Source of the DNA: Kluyvera intermedia
GTDB taxonomy: Bacteria > Pseudomonadota > Gammaproteobacteria > Enterobacterales > Enterobacteriaceae
Assembly: GCF_034424175.1 (NCBI RefSeq)
Contig: NZ_CP139986.1
Coordinates: forward strand, 3,472,001-3,536,000
Direction of reading: 5' to 3'
Length of the DNA stretch: 64,000 nt
The position numbers and the translations under genes were made by a program. The notes under the pieces were generated by a model, which worked only from the letters and a program-made list of their open reading frames with translations, made no database searches and was not told the DNA's origin. Below, piece by piece: positions 43,078 to 53,051 of this stretch (positions are counted from its first letter, which is position 1; each line of letters starts with the position of its first letter).

Positions 43078-43605
43078 GTGAAAACGGCCCTGCTTTTACA
43101 AACGCTGGAACAACAGCTTGCCCGCCTGCAAACTCAGGTCGCGCCGCTGGCCTCGCACGCGACGCTGAGCGCCCGTTTTGACCGCCAGCTTTTTCGCACG
43201 CGCAGCACGCAGATGCAGGCCTATCTCGATGAAGCTTACGCTCATTTTCAGGAACTCAAACATGCGGTCGAACAGCAGCAGCTTCCACAGGTTGCCTGGC
43301 TTGCCGAACATCTGGCCGCACAAATTGAGGCCATTAATCGCGAAAGTGAATCCTGGTCGCTGCGAGTGTGGGATAGCGCCTCACCGGGGCTGCGCCGCTG
43401 GCAGCGTAAGCGACTGGAAACACAAGATTTTGAACGCCGCTTGCTGGAAATGAAGCAATTGCGTCAGCAGCAGTATCAACAGGCCACCACGCTTGACGAG
43501 CAGCAACGTCTGGCGCGTGAGATTACCGCTTTTGACGGGCGCATCGCGCGCTGTCAGCAGGCACTACAGGAAATTGAACGCGTTCTGGCGCGTATGACAC
43601 GCTAA
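43078..43605 (+). CDS. priC: Primosomal replication protein N'' (PriC)
   Basis: PriC helps reload DnaB at stalled forks through a PriA-independent route. The 175 residues are mostly helical, with Gln/Arg-rich coiled-coil parts and the conserved EQQQLPQVAWLAEHLAAQ (about 64-81) and RWQRKRLETQDFERRL. It starts with GTG after GGAGAACCTG. It diverges from E. coli more than its neighbours. ybaM follows after 12 bases. Confidence 0.93.
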   Translation: MKTALLLQTLEQQLARLQTQVAPLASHATLSARFDRQLFRTRSTQMQAYLDEAYAHFQELKHAVEQQQLPQVAWLAEHLAAQIEAINRESESWSLRVWDSASPGLRRWQRKRLETQDFERRLLEMKQLRQQQYQQATTLDEQQRLAREITAFDGRIARCQQALQEIERVLARMTR

Positions 43606-43617
43606 CAAGGAGACGCT

Positions 43618-43776
43618 ATGTCGCTGGAAAATGCCCCGGATGACGTCAAACTGGCAGTCGATCTTATCGAGCTGCTGGAGAGCAATAACATCGCGCCACA
43701 AATTGTGCTAAGCGCGCTGGAAATGGTACGGCAAGATTATGTCAACAAACTAAAAAATGCGGAAGACGCCTCGTAA
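43618..43776 (+). CDS. ybaM: Small conserved protein YbaM
   Basis: A 52-residue acidic helical protein matching E. coli YbaM. It starts MSLENAPDDVKLAVDLIE and ends NAEDAS. A strong AAGGAG site precedes the ATG, and it is 12 bases from priC, so the two are one operon. Function unknown. Confidence 0.92.
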   Translation: MSLENAPDDVKLAVDLIELLESNNIAPQIVLSALEMVRQDYVNKLKNAEDAS

Positions 43777-43859
43777 AACGCATCTTTGCGAGCTGTGGTT
43801 CCCTCATCGTCTGTGGCACATTCCAGGCCACATTCAGGACGATACGATGACGAAATATC

Positions 43860-44349
43860 ATGAAACTTTTCTCGGCAACACCACACGACGCCATTTTTAA
43901 ACAGCTTTTGCATCATCAGGCGATTGCCCGCGATTTCTTACAGATACATCTACCCACAACACTGCTATATACGCCAAAGCGATCTGGCCACATTACATGA
44001 ACAGCTCGGCGTTTTGCTTTTGGATAATGGGTTAACTGCACCACAGTTAGACGCGTTGATTAGCTATATGCTGCAGGCGGGCGGGACACAGCACCCAGAG
44101 GAACTCATTACCAGACTTGCGGAATATTCACCACAACATAGGGAGCAACTGATGACAATTGCGGAATGGCTTGCCGAGAAAGGGCGAAAACAAGGGATTG
44201 TGCAAGGCATGGAACAAGGCGAAGCGATTGGGCGCAGAGAAGAAGCGTATAAAATAGCACGCAATATGTTAAGCGCAGGACTCAGCGTCACGCTGATTAC
44301 CCAGCTTACCGGCTTAACCGCTGATGATCTTGAAACCCAACACGATTAA
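43860..44349 (+). pseudogene. Remnant of an Rpn/PD-(D/E)XK nuclease-type transposase gene
   Basis: Rpn (YhgA-like) proteins are about 300 residues. Here a correct N-terminus starts at ATG 43860 (SATPHDAIFKQLLHHQAIARDFLQIHLP) in one frame. Then a different frame, open from 43924, carries only the C-terminal part: YIRQSDLATLHEQLG, MTIAEWLAEKGRKQG and the ending NMLSAGLSVTLITQLTGL. The middle, including most of the nuclease core, is missing near 43955-43985, and the frames are shifted. So it is a deletion plus frameshift remnant. The C-terminal frame of 141 codons could still be translated. First stretch quoted in two parts by family motif only. Confidence 0.8.
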
Positions 44350-44350
44350 A

Positions 44351-44376
44351 AAAGGGCGACAAATTGTCGCCCTTTT
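44351..44376. terminator. Bidirectional terminator between the rpn remnant and mscK
   Basis: AAAGGGCGAC / GTCGCCCTTTT with loop AAATT. T-rich on both sides; convergent genes. Confidence 0.85.
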
Positions 44377-44378
44377 CC

Positions 44379-47300
44379 TTAGCAATCGATGACGAGATCC
44401 TTTCCGTCGTCTTTACTATCGCGTTTCACTTCCGTCACTTCATCACCCTTTTCATTGTGCAAATGCACTTCCAACTGGTTGAAGGCGATATTGATATCGT
44501 TTTCACGACACAGACGATCGATGGTGCGGTTCAGCTCATCAACGGTATAGCTACGATCGCGTAATTCACGCACGTATAAGCGCAGTTCATGATCCAGCGT
44601 GCTGGCGCCAAAGGTGGTGAAGAACACGGAAGGCTCAGGATCGTGCATCACTTTCGGATGGCTGGTTGCAGCCTCCAGCAGTACCTTTTTCACCTTATCC
44701 AGATCCGAACCATAAGCGACGCCAAGGCGGATAACGACACGGGTAATGGTATCGCTGAGCGACCAGTTGATCAGTCGCTCGGTCACAAAGGCTTTGTTCG
44801 GAATAATGACTTCTTTGCGATCAAAATCGGTAATGGTGGTAGCACGAATACGGATCTTGCTGACCGTCCCGGAGAAGGTACCGATGGTGACGGTATCGCC
44901 AATACGTACCGGGCGCTCAAACAGAATAATCAGGCCAGAGACGAAGTTACCGAAGATCTCCTGCAAACCAAAACCAAGGCCTACCGACAGCGCGGCGGCA
45001 AGCCATTGCAGTTTGTCCCACGATACGCCCAGCGAACCGAAGACGGCCATCGCCCCGACAACCAGAATGACGTAGTTGAGGATCGTGGTGATCGCGTAAG
45101 ACGCACCCTGGCGCATATTTAAACGCGAGAGCACCAGGACCTCCAGCAGCCCTGGTAAGTTGCGGATCAAGGCCCATGCCACCATGGAAGCAATAATCGC
45201 AAAGAGCAGGCTGCCCATGGTGACGTCTTTAACGACGCTCGCCCCGGCTTCAGTACCGTTGTAGTGCCACAGTGTAATGCTATCGAGGTAGCTAAACACG
45301 GTAATCAAATCTGACCAGATGGCCCAGAACATCACACCAAATAGCGCCACCATCACCAGCATGGTGATACGCAGCGTTTGCTGGTTAATTTGTTCAAGCG
45401 CAATCGTCGGCTCTTCCTGAGGCTCAGCCCCTTCAGCACCCTCTTTCACCATATTCTGTCGACGCGCAACCGCGCGGCGATAGGCGATACGGCGCGCAGC
45501 CACGCTCAGGCCACGCAGAACGGTCTGGTAAAGCAGGTTCCAGAATATGACCAGATAGACCGTTTCAATCCAGCGGCCAGACAGGCGCAGCGTGGTGTAG
45601 AAATACCCCGTCGCGGTTAACACCATCAGACCCAGCGGCACCAGTGCCAGCACGGTGACGGTGATAAGACGCAGGCTGTGCGACTCTTTGTCACGCCAGC
45701 TATCACGACACATCGGCCACATCAGTACCGCAATCACCAGCAGGTTCATCAGGATAACAAACTGCCCCAGCACGTCATCCATCAGGTTTAGCGGGGAGAG
45801 TTCAGATACCACCGACCAGAAGTGAAGCGGCAGAAGTGCCAGGCTGACACGAACAATCTGCCGACGCCAGTGGCTGGTCAATTGTTCCGGCATGTTGAAA
45901 TGACGTACGGCGACGCCGTTTTTCTCCAGCACTTTCCAGCACAGACCAAATACCAGCCAGAAAATCGCCAGTTTTTTACAAAAAGCCCACAACAACATGC
46001 TGATGTTGAGCTGCATCGTCAGCAATATCAGACCAATCGCCAGCACCAACAGCACCACCGGCAGGGCGCGGATCAAGTCGATTAAAATGGCTTTTGGCGT
46101 ATGTAACTGACTGTCGTTGCGTAAATTACCGACCTGATCGCCGAGACGATTTTGGTAATTTCTCAACCACTGAAGCCGCCAGCGAATCAGTCCGGCAATC
46201 AGTAAAAGTGGCAGACCGGCCAGAAAAGCGATGAACACCGCAGGCCACGCTTTTTCCCAGTTAACGGTGATTTTCATCGACTTAAACTGGTCTTTTAGCG
46301 CGCCCGGGAAAGATTTGATCCAGTCCCAGTCCATCGGTCTGTTACTGTTCACCCAGAAAATTTGCTGAGTCAGAATGGATTTCAAACTTTTGGAGACGCT
46401 CATCAACTGTTGCTGATTAATTTGCAAGTTGATGGCCATCATCAGTTGGTTACCCAACTGTTTGTTAATCAAGTCAAGCATTTCACGTCGTGCATCAACA
46501 ATCTGCAACAGCGCGTCGTGTACTTCGCTATCCACTTCATTACTGTGCCCTTCCTCCACTTTGGCAACAAATTCGTCGCTCTGGAATAAGGCATCACGCT
46601 GCTGGTTAATTTCAAACTGCTCCAGCCGCAGGTCTGCAATGCGCGTCGTCATATCCTGCAACTCATCTGCCGATGGCAGCGTCTGTTGCTGTTGATACAG
46701 AATTCGTGACAACAGCAGGCTGCCTCGTAAAACCGCAATCTGCTCTTTGACGTTTCGCTCTGATTGCAGCGCCCGGTCAAGCCAGGTTTTCACCTTGATA
46801 TTTTGCTGCACCAGTTGGTTACCGCTTTCGGTTGCGGTAATCAATTTTTGGCTCAGTTGATGGTTAATCTCCAGCTCTTGCTTAACCAGCGGGTTACCCT
46901 GGATACGCGCAGTCTCTTCAGGCGATGCGGTCTCTGCGGCCGTTTTTTCCGATAGCAACAGGCGCTTGCTATTCACGGCTTCTTGCAGCAATTGAAGTTG
47001 ATGTTCAAGGCGAGTGCTATAAGCAGTCACGTAATCACGCTGCTTTTGCAGGGTGTCCTGCAATACGGTGTTACCGGCGAGGCTTTTACGCTGAAGTTCA
47101 ATCTCAGCATCGAGCAGCGTTTTCTGCACCTGCAGCATGGTCTGCTGGGTCGGTCTTAGTGCATCGCCGATGGTGCTGCCATTCAGGCTGTTTCGCACCT
47201 GCAGCAATTGCTGCGAGGCGGAGTTCATCGCGTTTTGTACCCGCTCAGGCTGCGTTTGCAGTGAGACCAGTTGGCTGTTGTAGGTGGCCAAATCGTTTTG

Positions 47301-47732
47301 CGCATTCTGCAAGTCATCAACGGCTTGCGAGACGCGAGCCTCCAGTTGACGAAGCGAGAGCGTACTGAGCGTTTTACGCGTTTCATCGTCGTTGTCGACG
47401 TCGCTGAGAGAGTTCAGGTTGTCGGTAGCCTGACGAAGCTTCGCTGGTGCCTGTTCCACCTGCTTTTGTAGCTGGCTGGTTTCGGCTTTGACGCGCTCTA
47501 TTTTATCAAGCAGTTGCAGCGTTTCATCGAGATCCTGCTGCACCAGCTTATCCTGCGGCGTCAGGTCTTTCTTATTATTGAGGGAATTCAGTTGATCCTG
47601 AACGTCAGTACGGTCAGGAATATCATTGCCGTTTATCGCCCGCGCGTGTACCGCAGCGATAGAAAAGAAAAAGCAGACAGCAATAATACAAAATGCGGAA
47701 ATCGTGGCCCGTGGGCGGATAGTAAGCAGCAT
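44379..47732 (-). CDS. mscK: Potassium-dependent mechanosensitive channel MscK (KefA)
   Basis: A 1117-residue member of the large MscS family, which opens under membrane tension when external K+ is high. A signal peptide (cleaved near AVHARA) is followed by a periplasmic coiled-coil part (about 30-470), eleven or so helices, and the MscS core near 880-1000 with SVGLGFGLQEIFGNFVSG and FERPVRIGDTVTIG. Start is uncertain: I took ATG 47732 as the one giving a signal peptide; the open frame runs 26 codons further. No strong ribosome site is visible. Confidence 0.95.
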   Translation of the reverse strand: MLLTIRPRATISAFCIIAVCFFFSIAAVHARAINGNDIPDRTDVQDQLNSLNNKKDLTPQDKLVQQDLDETLQLLDKIERVKAETSQLQKQVEQAPAKLRQATDNLNSLSDVDNDDETRKTLSTLSLRQLEARVSQAVDDLQNAQNDLATYNSQLVSLQTQPERVQNAMNSASQQLLQVRNSLNGSTIGDALRPTQQTMLQVQKTLLDAEIELQRKSLAGNTVLQDTLQKQRDYVTAYSTRLEHQLQLLQEAVNSKRLLLSEKTAAETASPEETARIQGNPLVKQELEINHQLSQKLITATESGNQLVQQNIKVKTWLDRALQSERNVKEQIAVLRGSLLLSRILYQQQQTLPSADELQDMTTRIADLRLEQFEINQQRDALFQSDEFVAKVEEGHSNEVDSEVHDALLQIVDARREMLDLINKQLGNQLMMAINLQINQQQLMSVSKSLKSILTQQIFWVNSNRPMDWDWIKSFPGALKDQFKSMKITVNWEKAWPAVFIAFLAGLPLLLIAGLIRWRLQWLRNYQNRLGDQVGNLRNDSQLHTPKAILIDLIRALPVVLLVLAIGLILLTMQLNISMLLWAFCKKLAIFWLVFGLCWKVLEKNGVAVRHFNMPEQLTSHWRRQIVRVSLALLPLHFWSVVSELSPLNLMDDVLGQFVILMNLLVIAVLMWPMCRDSWRDKESHSLRLITVTVLALVPLGLMVLTATGYFYTTLRLSGRWIETVYLVIFWNLLYQTVLRGLSVAARRIAYRRAVARRQNMVKEGAEGAEPQEEPTIALEQINQQTLRITMLVMVALFGVMFWAIWSDLITVFSYLDSITLWHYNGTEAGASVVKDVTMGSLLFAIIASMVAWALIRNLPGLLEVLVLSRLNMRQGASYAITTILNYVILVVGAMAVFGSLGVSWDKLQWLAAALSVGLGFGLQEIFGNFVSGLIILFERPVRIGDTVTIGTFSGTVSKIRIRATTITDFDRKEVIIPNKAFVTERLINWSLSDTITRVVIRLGVAYGSDLDKVKKVLLEAATSHPKVMHDPEPSVFFTTFGASTLDHELRLYVRELRDRSYTVDELNRTIDRLCRENDINIAFNQLEVHLHNEKGDEVTEVKRDSKDDGKDLVIDC

Positions 47733-47857
47733 AATATTAACATGAGTGATTGCTAAAGCCGGCAATTGCCGGGGATAAATGCCTGGGCAGAATAGCACTA
47801 ATGGTGACAAGCGAATAGACGGATAATCCAGGATTCTTCCTGGTAATTAGGGGGTAT

Positions 47858-48502
47858 TTAAACCGCCGATTCCCCGCGCAGTGTCGGGCAAAACTGGTAC
47901 ATCTCAAGTAAGATTGCGACGTAAGACTGCGCTTCAGCCCGCAGGTCAAATGACGCAGGAGCAAATAGCCAGTTTTCCATCAGTCCTGAAATGTAGCTAC
48001 GGGTTAAAATTGCCGCTCGGCGACTTAATAAATTGGCCGGTAACATGTTTGCCATGACACAGTCATTTAACGCCTGTTCAATTCTATCGTAACTTTCTAT
48101 ACATAAATTGTACTGTGCTTGTTGCACTACGGCCATTTCACCGACAAACTCACACTTGTGAAAAATAATTTCCATTAAGAGACGTCGGCGTTCTTCCATC
48201 ACGGTTGCTTCAAGAATATAAACCAGTATTTCCCTTAAAACTGAGAGTGGATCGTCCGGGAATTTTGCCCGATACTCAATTTCAAGATCGCTAATGCTGG
48301 ATTCTGATAACGCCCAGATCTCGTTAAACAGATCGGACTTACCCTTAAAGTGCCAGTAAATGGCGCCACGCGTTACGCCAGCCGCTTTTGCAATCTCGGC
48401 CAGTGAGGTGGACGATACGCCTTGCTGTGAGAATAAACGCAGGGCGACATCCAGTATGTGTTGACGCGTGACACGCGCTTGTTCTTTGGTTTTTCGTGCC
48501 AT
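47858..48502 (-). CDS. acrR: TetR-family repressor AcrR
   Basis: Represses acrAB and itself; ligands such as dyes and biocides release it. The 214 residues carry the helix-turn-helix at about 28-52 (LAEIAKAAGVTRGAIYWHF) and a C-terminal ligand domain. Codons are intact, with no premature stop. It is divergent from acrA across 142 bases that hold the operator. Confidence 0.97.
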   Translation of the reverse strand: MARKTKEQARVTRQHILDVALRLFSQQGVSSTSLAEIAKAAGVTRGAIYWHFKGKSDLFNEIWALSESSISDLEIEYRAKFPDDPLSVLREILVYILEATVMEERRRLLMEIIFHKCEFVGEMAVVQQAQYNLCIESYDRIEQALNDCVMANMLPANLLSRRAAILTRSYISGLMENWLFAPASFDLRAEAQSYVAILLEMYQFCPTLRGESAV

Positions 48503-48530
48503 AGGCCAGTGAAATTGCAGAGGTTATGGT

Positions 48531-48554
48531 TACATACATTTATGAATGTATGTA
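48531..48554. promoter_or_regulatory. AcrR operator
   Basis: TACATACATT-TATG-AATGTATGTA, a perfect 10-bp inverted repeat, equals the E. coli AcrR operator except for one loop base. It lies 28 bases before acrR and 90 before acrA. Confidence 0.93.
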
Positions 48555-48644
48555 CGATAGTATGATGATAATACAAACGCAGCAATGGGTTTGTGAACGC
48601 TTGTTTCATTGATCAATTTGAAATCGGACACTCGAGGTTTACAT

Positions 48645-49841
48645 ATGAACAAAAACAGAGGGTTAACGCCTCTGGCGGTCGTTCTGATGCTCTCAGGCAG
48701 CTTAGCGCTAACAGGATGTGACGACAAACCAGCTCAGCAAGGAGCACAACAGGCGCCAGAAGTTGGCGTCGTAACGGTCAAATCTGAACCTCTTGTCATC
48801 ACAACGGAACTGCCAGGCCGCACCAATGCCTTCCGCATTGCCGAAGTACGCCCGCAGGTTAGCGGCATTATTCTTAAGCGTAACTTTACCGAGGGTGGCG
48901 AAATCACAGCGGGCGAGTCGCTGTATCAAATTGATCCAGCAACTTACCAGGCGTCTTATGAAAGCGCGAAAGGTGATTTAGCGAAAGCGCAAGCTGCCGC
49001 CAATATTGCCAAAGTCACCGTCAACCGTTATTCCAAACTGCTCGGCACTCAGTACATCAGCCGTCAGGACTACGATACTGCGGTCGCCGATGCGCAACAG
49101 GCTAACGCCGCCGTCCTCGCCGCAAAAGCGGCCGTTGAAACGGCACGTATTAACCTGGCTTATACCAAAGTGACCTCTCCAATCAGCGGTCGTATTGGTA
49201 AATCATCCGTCACTGAAGGTGCACTGGTGCAAAATGGCCAAACCACCGCGCTGGCAACCGTTCAACAGTTAGATCCGATCTACGTTGACGTCACCCAATC
49301 CAGCAATGACTTCTTACGTCTGAAGCAAGAACTGGCAGATGGCAAACTGAAGCAGGAAAACGGCAAAGCGAAAGTGGATCTGGTGACCAACGATGGCATC
49401 AAGTATCCGCAGAGCGGCGCATTAGAGTTTTCTGACGTGACCGTTGACCAGACGACCGGTTCTATCACGCTGCGTGCGGTGTTCCCGAACCCTGATCATA
49501 CGCTGCTGCCGGGCATGTTCGTCCGTGCACGTCTGCAGGAAGGGACCAACCCGAACGCGCTGCTGGTACCACAGCAGGGTGTCACCCGTACTCCGCGTGG
49601 CGATGCAACCGCGTTGGTTGTCGGTGAAGGCGATAAAGTTGAAACCCGTCCGATCGTTGCCTCACAGGCAATTGGCGATAAGTGGCTGGTAACCGAAGGT
49701 TTGAAAGACGGCGATCGTGTCATCATCACCGGTCTGCAAAAAGTGAAACCTGGCGTGCAGGTAAAAGCTCAGGAAGTCACTTCTGACGATAAACAGCAAG
49801 CCTCAGCAGGCGCCGCTCAGTCAGAACAAACCAAGTCTTAA
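48645..49841 (+). CDS. acrA: Multidrug efflux membrane-fusion lipoprotein AcrA
   Basis: Periplasmic adaptor joining AcrB to TolC, 398 residues. The lipoprotein signal ends in SLALTGC with Cys24 or so as the acylated residue. Lipoyl, alpha-hairpin (about 95-170, KAQAAANIAKVTVNRYSKLL) and beta-barrel domains are in the usual order. The chosen ATG gives MNKNRGLTPL. acrB begins 22 bases after. Confidence 0.97.
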   Translation: MNKNRGLTPLAVVLMLSGSLALTGCDDKPAQQGAQQAPEVGVVTVKSEPLVITTELPGRTNAFRIAEVRPQVSGIILKRNFTEGGEITAGESLYQIDPATYQASYESAKGDLAKAQAAANIAKVTVNRYSKLLGTQYISRQDYDTAVADAQQANAAVLAAKAAVETARINLAYTKVTSPISGRIGKSSVTEGALVQNGQTTALATVQQLDPIYVDVTQSSNDFLRLKQELADGKLKQENGKAKVDLVTNDGIKYPQSGALEFSDVTVDQTTGSITLRAVFPNPDHTLLPGMFVRARLQEGTNPNALLVPQQGVTRTPRGDATALVVGEGDKVETRPIVASQAIGDKWLVTEGLKDGDRVIITGLQKVKPGVQVKAQEVTSDDKQQASAGAAQSEQTKS

Positions 49842-49863
49842 CTTAAACAGGAGCCGTTAAGAC

Positions 49864-52800
49864 ATGCCTAATTTCTTTATCGATCGCCCCATATTTGCAT
49901 GGGTGATCGCCATTATTATCATGCTGGCTGGGGGGCTATCGATCCTCAAATTGCCGGTAGCGCAATATCCAACGATTGCGCCGCCTGCGATTTCGATCAC
50001 AGCCATGTATCCCGGGGCTGACGCCGAAACGGTGCAGAACACCGTAACTCAGGTTATCGAACAGAACATGAACGGTATCGATCACCTGATGTACATGTCC
50101 TCCAACGGTGACTCAACCGGTACAGCGACCATCACCCTGACCTTCGAATCCGGTACCGATCCGGATATCGCACAGGTTCAGGTTCAGAACAAGCTCGCTT
50201 TGGCGACGCCACTTCTGCCGCAGGAAGTTCAGCAGCAGGGTATCAGCGTTGAAAAAGCCTCGAGCAGCTTCCTGATGGTTGTCGGCGTTATCAACACTAA
50301 CGGCACCATGAATCAGGATGATATTTCTGACTACGTGGCTGCCAACATGAAGGATGCGATTAGCCGTACCAGCGGCGTCGGTGACGTTCAGCTGTTTGGT
50401 TCCCAGTACGCGATGCGTATCTGGATGGATCCTAACAAACTGAACAACTTCCAGTTGACGCCGGTTGATGTTATCGCCGCACTGAAAGCACAGAACGCCC
50501 AGGTTGCTGCAGGCCAGTTAGGTGGTACACCGCCGGTTAAAGGTCAGCAGTTGAACGCCTCCATCGTGGCACAGACCCGTCTGACCAACGTGGATGAGTT
50601 CAGCAAAATTCTGCTGAAAGTGAATCCAGATGGTTCCCAGGTTCGCCTGCGCGATGTGGCGAAAGTGGAGCTGGGCGGTGAAAACTATGACGTGGTCGCG
50701 AAGTTTAACGGCCAACCGGCTTCCGGTTTGGGGATTAAACTGGCTACCGGTGCTAACGCCCTGGATACTGCCAATGCTATCCGCGCTGAACTGGCGAAGA
50801 TGGAGCCGTTCTTCCCATCAGGGATGAAAATCGTTTACCCATACGACACCACCCCGTTCGTTAAGATCTCGATCCACGAAGTGGTGAAAACGCTGGTCGA
50901 AGCGATCATTCTGGTGTTCCTGGTCATGTACCTGTTCCTGCAAAACTTCCGCGCGACGTTGATTCCAACTATCGCAGTACCGGTTGTATTGCTGGGGACC
51001 TTTGCCGTGCTTGCTGCATTCGGCTTCTCGATAAACACCCTGACGATGTTCGGGATGGTGCTCGCCATCGGCCTGTTGGTGGATGACGCCATCGTGGTGG
51101 TCGAGAACGTTGAGCGTGTAATGGCGGAAGAAGGGCTACCGCCGAAAGAAGCCACGCGTAAATCAATGGGCCAGATTCAGGGCGCGTTGGTCGGTATTGC
51201 GATGGTGCTGTCAGCGGTATTTATCCCGATGGCCTTCTTCGGTGGTTCGACCGGGGCAATCTACCGTCAGTTCTCCATCACTATCGTTTCCGCGATGGCG
51301 CTGTCAGTACTGGTTGCGTTGATCCTGACGCCGGCACTGTGTGCCACCATGCTGAAACCGATTAAGAAAGGTAGCCACGGCGCGACCACCGGTTTCTTTG
51401 GTTGGTTTAACCGTATGTTCGATAAGAGTACGCACCACTACACCGACAGCGTAGGTAACATTCTGCGCAGTACCGGTCGTTATCTGCTGCTCTATCTGAT
51501 CATCGTTGTGGGTATGGCGTTCCTGTTCGTTCGTCTGCCAAGCTCGTTCCTGCCGGACGAAGACCAGGGTGTATTCCTCAGCATGGCGCAGCTGCCTGCT
51601 GGTGCTACCCAGGAACGTACGCAGAAAGTGCTTGATGAGATGACCGACTACTATCTCACCAAAGAGAAAGCCAACGTTGAATCAGTCTTCGCCGTTAACG
51701 GCTTTGGCTTCGCAGGTCGTGGTCAGAACACCGGTATCGCGTTCGTCTCTCTGAAAGACTGGAGTGAACGTCCGGGTGATGAGAACAAGGTTGAAGCCAT
51801 TACCGGCCGTGCGATGGGCTACTTCTCGCAGATTAAAGATGCGATGGTGTTCGCCTTTAACCTGCCAGCGATTGTTGAACTGGGTACCGCGACCGGTTTC
51901 GACTTCCAGCTGATTGACCAGGCAGGTCTGGGTCACGAAAAACTGACTCAAGCACGTAACCAACTGTTCGGCATGATTGCGCAGCACCCTGACATGCTGG
52001 CGGGCGTACGTCCGAACGGCCTGGAAGATACGCCGCAGTTTAAAGTCGATATCGATCAGGAAAAAGCACAGGCGCTGGGTGTTTCGATCAGCGACATCAA
52101 CACCACGCTGGGCACAGCCTGGGGCGGTAGTTACGTCAACGACTTCATCGACCGTGGTCGTGTGAAGAAAGTGTATCTGATGTCCGAAGCGAAATACCGT
52201 ATGCTGCCAGAAGATATCGGTAACTGGTACGTTCGCGGCAGCGATGGTCAGATGGTGCCGTTCTCGGCCTTCTCTACCTCGCGCTGGGAATACGGTTCAC
52301 CGCGTCTGGAACGTTACAACGGTCTGCCTTCTATGGAGATCTTAGGTCAGGCAACACCAGGTAAGAGTACCGGTGAAGCCATGAACCTGATGGAAGAGCT
52401 AGCGGGTAAACTGCCTGCGGGTATCGGTTACGACTGGACGGGCATGTCCTATCAGGAACGTCTGTCCGGTAACCAGGCCCCTGCCCTGTATGCCATCTCG
52501 CTTATCGTCGTCTTCTTGTGTCTGGCAGCACTGTACGAGAGCTGGTCTATTCCGTTCTCGGTTATGCTGGTTGTTCCGCTGGGGGTTGTCGGCGCGCTGC
52601 TGGCGGCAACATTCCGTGGCTTAACCAACGACGTTTACTTCCAGGTAGGTCTGTTGACCACCATCGGGCTATCGGCGAAGAACGCAATATTGATTGTGGA
52701 ATTTGCTAAAGACCTGATGGATAAAGAAGGTAAAGGCTTGATTGAAGCAACGCTGGAAGCGGTACGTATGCGTCTGCGTCCAATCCTGATGACTTCACTG

Positions 52801-53010
52801 GCGTTTATCCTCGGCGTTATGCCGCTGGTTATCAGTACCGGTGCAGGCTCCGGTGCGCAAAACGCCGTAGGTACTGGGGTTATGGGCGGGATGGTCACCG
52901 CGACCGTTCTGGCTATCTTCTTCGTACCGGTGTTCTTCGTGGTGGTCCGTCGTCGCTTTAGCCGTAAGAGCGAAGACGTTGAGCACAGCCACAAGGTTGA
53001 GCATCACTAA
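49864..53010 (+). CDS. acrB: RND multidrug efflux transporter AcrB
   Basis: Inner-membrane proton-driven pump of 1048 residues, exporting bile salts, dyes and many antibiotics via TolC. N-terminal MPNFFIDRPIFAWVIAI is typical. Proton relay D407 and D408 are in GLLVDDAIVVVENVE, and the second relay Lys is in LSAKNAILIVEFAKD (about 940). Two large periplasmic loops hold the drug pockets. It ends with HSHKVEHH and a strong terminator. Confidence 0.98.
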   Translation: MPNFFIDRPIFAWVIAIIIMLAGGLSILKLPVAQYPTIAPPAISITAMYPGADAETVQNTVTQVIEQNMNGIDHLMYMSSNGDSTGTATITLTFESGTDPDIAQVQVQNKLALATPLLPQEVQQQGISVEKASSSFLMVVGVINTNGTMNQDDISDYVAANMKDAISRTSGVGDVQLFGSQYAMRIWMDPNKLNNFQLTPVDVIAALKAQNAQVAAGQLGGTPPVKGQQLNASIVAQTRLTNVDEFSKILLKVNPDGSQVRLRDVAKVELGGENYDVVAKFNGQPASGLGIKLATGANALDTANAIRAELAKMEPFFPSGMKIVYPYDTTPFVKISIHEVVKTLVEAIILVFLVMYLFLQNFRATLIPTIAVPVVLLGTFAVLAAFGFSINTLTMFGMVLAIGLLVDDAIVVVENVERVMAEEGLPPKEATRKSMGQIQGALVGIAMVLSAVFIPMAFFGGSTGAIYRQFSITIVSAMALSVLVALILTPALCATMLKPIKKGSHGATTGFFGWFNRMFDKSTHHYTDSVGNILRSTGRYLLLYLIIVVGMAFLFVRLPSSFLPDEDQGVFLSMAQLPAGATQERTQKVLDEMTDYYLTKEKANVESVFAVNGFGFAGRGQNTGIAFVSLKDWSERPGDENKVEAITGRAMGYFSQIKDAMVFAFNLPAIVELGTATGFDFQLIDQAGLGHEKLTQARNQLFGMIAQHPDMLAGVRPNGLEDTPQFKVDIDQEKAQALGVSISDINTTLGTAWGGSYVNDFIDRGRVKKVYLMSEAKYRMLPEDIGNWYVRGSDGQMVPFSAFSTSRWEYGSPRLERYNGLPSMEILGQATPGKSTGEAMNLMEELAGKLPAGIGYDWTGMSYQERLSGNQAPALYAISLIVVFLCLAALYESWSIPFSVMLVVPLGVVGALLAATFRGLTNDVYFQVGLLTTIGLSAKNAILIVEFAKDLMDKEGKGLIEATLEAVRMRLRPILMTSLAFILGVMPLVISTGAGSGAQNAVGTGVMGGMVTATVLAIFFVPVFFVVVRRRFSRKSEDVEHSHKVEHH

Positions 53011-53026
53011 CAGTACGTCATCCCAG

Positions 53027-53051
53027 GGGCCGCGCAAGCGGCCCTTTTTTT
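53027..53051 (+). terminator. Terminator of acrAB
   Basis: GGGCCGC / GCGGCCC with loop GCAA is followed by seven T, 17 bases after the acrB stop. Confidence 0.95.

Noticed and set aside
47733..47810. Longer N-terminus of MscK
   Set aside because: It would bury the signal peptide behind 26 mostly neutral residues; the start at 47732 gives an ordinary signal peptide.
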